From: an uncultured Bacteroidota bacterium
GTDB taxonomy: Bacteria > Bacteroidota > Bacteroidia > Chitinophagales > LD1
Direction of reading: 5' to 3'
Length of the DNA stretch: 33,178 nucleotides
Assembly (NCBI GenBank): GCA_903889265.1
Contig: CAISWS010000425.1
Location: forward strand, 1-33,178
Below the pieces are notes generated by a model, which saw nothing but the letters and a program-made list of their open reading frames with translations, ran no database searches and had not been told where the DNA came from. Positions 27,521 through 33,178 of the stretch are shown one piece after another. A program made the position numbers and the translations under genes. Position 1 is the stretch's first letter. Each line of letters begins with the position of its first letter.

Positions 27521-28552
27521 TTAGGATTTAGGGCTTACTTCTTTTAACGAAGGTTCGCGGTTAAATATTGCAAGCACCATCAGCGAAATTACACCGCCTA
27601 CTAAAACCGATGCCGTTTGCGCCGACCATGAAACTAACCCGTACGAAAGGGCTGCACTACCCGCAACACCGTAAACATTTACAATAAGCTGCATAAATAT
27701 GGGATACAGCCCCAATCCACCGGGTGTTAGTGAAAATGCCACAGCACTAAAAGCCAGGCACATAAAGGCCGCAATAGGGGGCAAATTGGCCGTTTCAGGA
27801 AACATGAAGAAACCCACATAACCCATGCTGAAATAGCAGGCCCAAATCATTACTGTGTGGAATACAAACTCCCAGGGGCTGCCAATATCTTTTATAGAAA
27901 TAATACCTCTTATCATACCCATGGCCCTTTCCTTACCTTCGGCAATCAATGAACTGAGGCCTTGTTTATTTATGCGATAAGCTAAAAACGCAACCACCAG
28001 TATTATTACGCCAAAAAATACACCGTATTTAAAGGTATCGCTAATCTGGTATTTACCTGCCAGCTCCTGCGATTTAGATGCTATCTCCGCTTTTAAAGCC
28101 CAGAACTTATCACTTTGCGTTGTTACCAGTATTGCAAGTATTATGCCCAGGCACAATACATCTACAATCCTCTCTAAAACCATAGTGCCAATGGCCTTAT
28201 CCATGGGCACGTTTTCATAGCGCGATAACACCCCGCAACGGCTTACCTCGCCCAGGCGGGGGAAGAAGATGTTCAGAAAATACATAATCATTACACTAAA
28301 AAAGGTGTTAAACATGCTAGGGTTATAACCCAGCGGCCTCAGCAGCAAACGCCAGCGCTGGCTACGGAAATAATTGCTTACAATACCAATTACCGAAGGA
28401 AGAATAACCCACAGGTAGTTGGCCCTTTTAATATCGGCAACAATCTGCAATTTCTCGGTTTCGCTCATCCGGCCTACAAACCAGTAAACTATACCTATGC
28501 CTACGCCTAAGGATACAGCCAGCTTTACAAAACCTTCAATATACTTTTTCAC
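27521..28552 (-). CDS. Flippase-like membrane protein (lysylphosphatidylglycerol synthase TM region family)
   Basis: Polytopic; RSQRWRLLLRPLGY, NIFFPRLGEVSRCGVLSRYENVPMDKAIGTMVLERIVDVLCL, SLTPGGLGLYPI. Confidence 0.8.
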   Translation of the reverse strand: MKKYIEGFVKLAVSLGVGIGIVYWFVGRMSETEKLQIVADIKRANYLWVILPSVIGIVSNYFRSQRWRLLLRPLGYNPSMFNTFFSVMIMYFLNIFFPRLGEVSRCGVLSRYENVPMDKAIGTMVLERIVDVLCLGIILAILVTTQSDKFWALKAEIASKSQELAGKYQISDTFKYGVFFGVIILVVAFLAYRINKQGLSSLIAEGKERAMGMIRGIISIKDIGSPWEFVFHTVMIWACYFSMGYVGFFMFPETANLPPIAAFMCLAFSAVAFSLTPGGLGLYPIFMQLIVNVYGVAGSAALSYGLVSWSAQTASVLVGGVISLMVLAIFNREPSLKEVSPKS

Positions 28553-28555
28553 TTA

Positions 28556-28906
28556 TTAATGGCTGAGTTGGTTAGCTGAATTAACATGTATGGTAACCGG
28601 AACATGGTTTTTATGCTCCTCCGGGGTTAACATGCAATAACTGATAACAATTACAATATCGCCTACCGCTACCTTACGGGCTGCAGGGCCGTTAAGGCAA
28701 ATAGTGCCACTCCCCCTTTCGCCTTTTATTACATAAGTTTCAAGGCGTTCGCCGTTATTTACATTTACTATTTGCACCCGCTCATGCTCCACCAGTTTGG
28801 CGGCATCCATCAGGTCTTCATCAATAGTAATGCTGCCAATATAATTAAGGTCAGCCTGTGTAACCGTTGCCCGGTGTAGTTTCGATTTATATACTGTTAT
28901 AAACAT
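28556..28906 (-). CDS. panD: Aspartate 1-decarboxylase
   Basis: [31 protein letters not shown], cleavage-site [44 protein letters not shown]. Confidence 0.95.
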   Translation of the reverse strand: MFITVYKSKLHRATVTQADLNYIGSITIDEDLMDAAKLVEHERVQIVNVNNGERLETYVIKGERGSGTICLNGPAARKVAVGDIVIVISYCMLTPEEHKNHVPVTIHVNSANQLSH

Positions 28907-28951
28907 AGCGGGGCGAAAGTAATGGAAATTTGATAATGGCAGAACTTAGAG

Positions 28952-28987
28952 GCAATAAGTTAACCGCAACATAGGTTAGCTTATTGC
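28952..28987. repeat. 14-bp-arm inverted repeat upstream of panD
   Basis: GCAATAAGTTAACC (28952-28965), 8-nt loop GCAACATA, GGTTAGCTTATTGC (28974-28987); one T-G wobble. Confidence 0.6.
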
Positions 28988-29072
28988 ATACAATTAAAAC
29001 ATCGCGGAAAGGGGTAGAGGGGTGTTTCCACTTTAAAAATTATCTTGTTGATTATCAGCACTTTAATTTCTT

Positions 29073-29099
29073 AAGACCCGTTTCCCGAAAAGGGGTCTT
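29073..29099. repeat. Hairpin-forming inverted repeat
   Basis: AAGACCC (29073-29079) and GGGTCTT (29093-29099), with inner TTT/AAA pairing. Confidence 0.4.
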
Positions 29100-29123
29100 G
29101 AGAGATTCTGGTAAATAAAAAGT

Positions 29124-29340
29124 ATGCGTAAAGACCATGTGCTTCTGCCTCCGGCTACTCGAAAAATTTCAGGGCAAAGGCCAGTTGGCTATACCTGGCC
29201 TGCAACACAACTACATACAAATAAATAACACCATTGTAAAACAGCAAGCCCTACAGCAACTAAACCCCGAACAGCTAAAGCAAATAGAAGAAATGATACA
29301 ACGCAATTTGCCGGAGTCAGATACTGAAAATGGTGCGTGA
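29124..29340 (+). pseudogene. Possible gene remnant(s) upstream of the R-M locus
   Basis: ATG at 29124 reads MRKDHVLLPPATRKISGQ..., reminiscent of the N-terminus of XRE-type regulators, but stops after ~35 codons with no HTH. ORF 29137-29340 in another frame encodes a 67-aa peptide with no recognised domain. Confidence 0.3.
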
Positions 29341-29412
29341 GTGACCGGCTGTTTTGTATTAAGCTCTGAAATGTTTCATCCCGACTTACTCGGGAGCGGC
29401 GTCATATAACAG

Positions 29413-29432
29413 CACAGGGTGTCAGCCCTGTG
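29413..29432. repeat. Hairpin CACAGGG-TGTCAG-CCCTGTG
   Basis: Perfect 7-bp stem, 6-nt loop, followed by TTTT; lies downstream of the small ORF ending at 29340. Confidence 0.45.
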
Positions 29433-29603
29433 TTTTGAAATTATTTTATACAGCCCTGAAAGCGCGTAATACCCTCGCTAACGGAATCCCGTATAAAGTC
29501 AAAACCGCATATTAAATAGCCGCACAAATTTGATTTAAATCTTAAATTGCAACGGCCACTATTTTATTTCAGTAGCCAAACGCCAATAACTCTTCTCAGA
29601 CCT

Positions 29604-31349
29604 ATGAATAATTTTAAAGAAAAAGCAAACTTCCTCTGGTCAATTGCAGACTTGCTGCGCGGCCATTATAAACAAGCCGATTACGGCAAAGTAATTTTAC
29701 CGCTTACTGTATTACGCAGGCTCGATTTTGTATTGGAACCCACCAAGAAAAAAGTGTTAGAAGCCTACGACCAGCACAAAACCAAAAAGCCTGAAGTACT
29801 CGACCCCATTTTAAACAACATCGCAAAGGCCAAATTTCATAACCACAGCAAATTTGATTTTTACGAACTGGCCAAAGACCATAACCACGTAGCCGCCAAC
29901 CTGCGTAATTACATCAACGGCTTTTCGGGCAGTGCAAAAGAAATTATCGATTATTTCAGCTTTGAAGACCAGATAAAAAAACTGGACGAATACGACCTGC
30001 TTTATCTCGTAATTAAAAAATTCTCAGAAGCAGGCGACATGTTTAAGGGTGTAACCACCATAGAAATGGGCTACATCTTTGAAGAACTCATCCGCAAGTT
30101 TGCTGAAATAAGTAACGAAACTGCCGGGGAGCACTTTACCCCGCGCGAAGTAATACGCCTGATGGTAAATTTGCTGTTTGTAAATGATAAGGACATACTG
30201 CGTAAAAAAGGCATTGTAAAAACCCTGTATGACCCTGCCTGCGGCACCGGTGGTATGTTAAGTGAAGCAGAACTTTACTTACAGGAACTAAACCCCGATG
30301 CCAAGCTTGAAGTTTTTGGACAAGAACTAAATCCTGAATCGTATGCCATCTGCAAAAGCGATATGCTGATTAAGGGGCAAAACCCGGCCAACATTAAATT
30401 TGGCAACTCGTTTACCCAGGACGGCTTGGAAGATGAAACCTTTGATTACATGCTGAGCAACCCACCTTTTGGTGTGGAATGGAAAAAAGCTGAAAAGCAG
30501 ATTAAAGACGAATACGCCACCAAAGGTTTTGCCGGCAGGTTTGGCGCGGGCTTACCTGCTATAAGCGATGGCTCATTTCTGTTTTTGCAGCACATGATAA
30601 GCAAAATGAAACGCAGCGCAGGCGGCAGTCGCATTGCCATTGTATTTAATGGTAGCCCCCTGTTTAGCGGCGGAGCAGGCAGCGGCACCAGCGATATACG
30701 TAAATGGATTATTGAAAACGATATGCTGGAAGCCATTATAGGCCTGCCTGACCAGTTGTTTTACAACACCGGCATATCAACCTATATATGGATTGTTACC
30801 GACCGTAAAACAAAAGACCGCAAGGGCAAGGTACAGCTAATAAACGCCACCGGTGCCGACAAAGACGATAAGGATAACCCCTTTTACAGCAAAATGCTGC
30901 GCAGCCTTGGTAACAAGCGTAAAGAAATACACGAAAAGGCAATACAACACATAACCGAAATATATGGGGCCAATAAACCCGGCCCTTATTGCAAAATTTT
31001 TGATAACGACGATTTTGGCTACAGCCGCATTACTGTTGAAAGACCCAAAAGAGATGCAAAAGGAAAAATTGAAACTGATAAAAAAGGCAATCCCATACCC
31101 AATGCCGACCTGCGCGATTTTGAAAACGTACCTTTAAAAGAAGATATAGCAGCCTACTTTAAAAAGGAAGTATTGCCGCACCTGCCCGATGCAAAAATTG
31201 ATGAAGGCAAAACCAAAATTGGATACGAAATAAACTTTACCAAATACTTTTATCAATATAAACCCCTGCGCAGTTTACAGGATATACGAAAGGACATTTT
31301 GGCTTTGGAGGAAGAAACTGAAAATATGATAGGGCACGCATTAAAATAA
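29604..31349 (+). CDS. hsdM: Type I restriction-modification DNA methyltransferase subunit M
   Basis: FLWSIADLLRGHYKQADYGKVILPLTVLRRLD, TAGEHFTPREVIRLMVNLL, DPACGTGGML (motif I), MLSNPPFGVEW (motif IV). Start at the internal ATG. Confidence 0.95.
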   Translation: MNNFKEKANFLWSIADLLRGHYKQADYGKVILPLTVLRRLDFVLEPTKKKVLEAYDQHKTKKPEVLDPILNNIAKAKFHNHSKFDFYELAKDHNHVAANLRNYINGFSGSAKEIIDYFSFEDQIKKLDEYDLLYLVIKKFSEAGDMFKGVTTIEMGYIFEELIRKFAEISNETAGEHFTPREVIRLMVNLLFVNDKDILRKKGIVKTLYDPACGTGGMLSEAELYLQELNPDAKLEVFGQELNPESYAICKSDMLIKGQNPANIKFGNSFTQDGLEDETFDYMLSNPPFGVEWKKAEKQIKDEYATKGFAGRFGAGLPAISDGSFLFLQHMISKMKRSAGGSRIAIVFNGSPLFSGGAGSGTSDIRKWIIENDMLEAIIGLPDQLFYNTGISTYIWIVTDRKTKDRKGKVQLINATGADKDDKDNPFYSKMLRSLGNKRKEIHEKAIQHITEIYGANKPGPYCKIFDNDDFGYSRITVERPKRDAKGKIETDKKGNPIPNADLRDFENVPLKEDIAAYFKKEVLPHLPDAKIDEGKTKIGYEINFTKYFYQYKPLRSLQDIRKDILALEEETENMIGHALK

Positions 31350-31434
31350 AAAAACCCGGATTCATCACCAGCATAAAAACTGGGAGAGGAACTACCGGGA
31401 CTGCCTGATGCAAATATACTAAAAATAACGCGAA

Positions 31435-32082
31435 ATGGATAGACAATATATGCAAAGCGTTTTTTCCCCGGAAAGAATGCATAAATATTTCGGCAAACAC
31501 ACTCCTGATGAGGCAAAAGCTATAAAGCATTATCAACTAAATATTTCGGCCTCAGAAAGCTTTTACCCAAGCCTCAGTATTTTTGAAATAGCGCTGAGAA
31601 ATAGCCTCAACCGCAAGTTATGCGATAAATTTAATACCCAGGATTGGTATCTGGCACTTGCAACACAACCAGGATTAAAAGACCTGAACCGCGAAATTAC
31701 TATGGCGCAAAAACATATAACAAAGCGCCACGAAGTTATTAGCGGTGCAAAAGTGGTAGCAGAGCTTACGCTTGGGTTTTGGGTTAGGATTTTAAATGCA
31801 GAATACGAACGCATTTTATGGAAGGATTTAAGAAAAGCATTTCCAAATATGTCTAAAACTGACCGCCAAAGGCATAACGTTTCTGCACCTATTAATAAAA
31901 TCCGGGATTTCCGTAACCGCGTTTTCCATCATGAGCCCATTTTGTGGAACATCAGCAAGGTGGAGCAAATACACGCTGATATATATACCGTGTGTGGATG
32001 GATTAATAAAGACTTACCCGATTTCATAAAAACAGTTGACCGTTTTCCTGAAACTATTTCAAGCATTAAAACGGAACTTTAA
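31435..32082 (+). CDS. Abi-like protein (Abi_2/AbiD-F-like) with HEPN-type RNase motif
   Basis: YFGKHTPDEAKAIKHYQLNISASESFYPSLSIFEIALRNSLNRKL, and RDFRNRVFHHEPI containing an Rx4H (RNRVFH) HEPN signature. Confidence 0.8.
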   Translation: MDRQYMQSVFSPERMHKYFGKHTPDEAKAIKHYQLNISASESFYPSLSIFEIALRNSLNRKLCDKFNTQDWYLALATQPGLKDLNREITMAQKHITKRHEVISGAKVVAELTLGFWVRILNAEYERILWKDLRKAFPNMSKTDRQRHNVSAPINKIRDFRNRVFHHEPILWNISKVEQIHADIYTVCGWINKDLPDFIKTVDRFPETISSIKTEL

Positions 32083-32084
32083 TA

Positions 32085-33125
32085 ATGAAATCCTACCCCA
32101 AATATAAACCCACCGGCATTGATTGGATTGGTGATATTCCAAGTCATTGGGAAGTGAAGAAGTTGAAGTATATCACTTACATGAAAGCGCGTGTAGGTTG
32201 GCATGGTTTAAAGGCTGATGAGTTTTCCCTCGATGAGAATTTGCCTTATTGCGTTACAGGAACGGATTTAATTAAGGGAAAAGTAAATTGGTCAAGTTGT
32301 TACAGAATCAGTGAAGAGAGGTATGAAGAAGACCCCTACATTAAGCTAAAAGAAAACGACCTTTTGGTAACTAAGGACGGTACTATAGGGAAGGTTGCAA
32401 TTGTTGAAGGACTAAATGGAAAGGCAATTTTAAATAGTGGTGTTTTCGTAATGAGGCCGCTAGAAAATAAGTATGATACCAGATTCATGTTTTGGCTGAT
32501 TGAATCAACTGTTTTTTCCGAATTTGTCGGCCTTACTTCTCGTGGCTCAACAATTATTCACCTATACCAGGACAACTTTCTCAATTGGTCTATAACACTA
32601 CCAAATCTTGAAGAACAAACCGCCATCGCCAATTACCTCGATGAAAAAACCACCCAAATAGATACACTGATTGTCAACAAACAAAAGCTGATTGAGCTGC
32701 TTAAAGAAGAGCGCACCGCCATTATTAACCACGCAGTTACAAAAGGCATAAACCCAAATGCAAAATTAAAACCAAGCGGGGTGGATTGGTTAGGAGATGT
32801 GCCGGAAAATTGGGGCCTAAAAAAATTGAAGTATGTAGCAAAATTAAAAAGCGGGGATACTATTACTTCTGATTCAATTAGACCAGAAGGCCATTTTAAG
32901 GTTTTCGGGGGAAATGGATTACGAGGCTTTACTGCAACATATACCCACCACGGGGATTATGTACTTATTGGTCGTCAGGGTGCACTGTGCGGAAATATTA
33001 ACTACGCAGCAGGTAAATTCTTTGCATCCGAACATGCAATTGTGGTTACAATAATTGATGGAAGTAATTTTGTATGGCTAGGCGAATTACTTAGAATAAT
33101 GGTTACTGTTCAGAAGCTAATATAA
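32085..33125 (+). CDS. hsdS: Type I restriction specificity subunit S, apparently truncated in its second target-recognition half
   Basis: Two homologous repeat starts: KYKPTGIDWIGDIPSHWEVKKLKYI and KLKPSGVDWLGDVPENWGLKKLKYV. Central EEQTAIANYLDEKTTQIDTLIVNKQKLIELLKEERTAIINHAVTKG. Confidence 0.88.
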   Translation: MKSYPKYKPTGIDWIGDIPSHWEVKKLKYITYMKARVGWHGLKADEFSLDENLPYCVTGTDLIKGKVNWSSCYRISEERYEEDPYIKLKENDLLVTKDGTIGKVAIVEGLNGKAILNSGVFVMRPLENKYDTRFMFWLIESTVFSEFVGLTSRGSTIIHLYQDNFLNWSITLPNLEEQTAIANYLDEKTTQIDTLIVNKQKLIELLKEERTAIINHAVTKGINPNAKLKPSGVDWLGDVPENWGLKKLKYVAKLKSGDTITSDSIRPEGHFKVFGGNGLRGFTATYTHHGDYVLIGRQGALCGNINYAAGKFFASEHAIVVTIIDGSNFVWLGELLRIMVTVQKLI

Positions 33126-33178
33126 GAAAAAAATGAACACGTAGAAAAAAACGGAAAATTAACTTATCAGTCTTATTA

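Noticed and set aside
31350-31434. Small coding remnant between hsdM and the Abi-like gene (GEELPGLPDANILKI frame)
   Set aside because: Only about 20 codons, no start or homology that I can recognise; probably chance.

Overview
This looks like a Bacteroidota chromosomal contig: mostly core-metabolism genes, with a mobile or accessory patch at each end. The left end has a partial acyltransferase-like reading frame (1-132) cut by an IS1634-type insertion sequence (~103-1756). The middle (1.8-28.9 kb) carries deoC, a SPOR protein, an M20 amidohydrolase, cysM, gap, aat, a sulfate-activation operon (cysC-cysD-cysN plus rhodanese), a GMC oxidoreductase, a His/Cys-rich secreted protein, DAHP synthase/chorismate mutase, hutU, a ParE/RelE-type toxin-antitoxin pair, a large BNR-repeat exoprotein, a VanZ-like protein, acyl-CoA dehydrogenase and a panD-flippase-rfaE2 operon. 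The right end (29.6-33.1 kb) is a type I restriction-modification locus in the order hsdM, Abi/HEPN-like gene, hsdS. The hsdS ends early and no hsdR is visible. The best candidate for an underdescribed system is the HEPN-motif Abi-like gene embedded between hsdM and hsdS, which recalls the PrrC/RloC anticodon nucleases linked to type I R-M. Secondary items are several uncatalogued inverted-repeat structures upstream of deoC, gap, hutU and panD, and the secreted protein with a CLDCNHNCHPEIHPYEW motif. All family calls are by-eye recognition; no searches were run.
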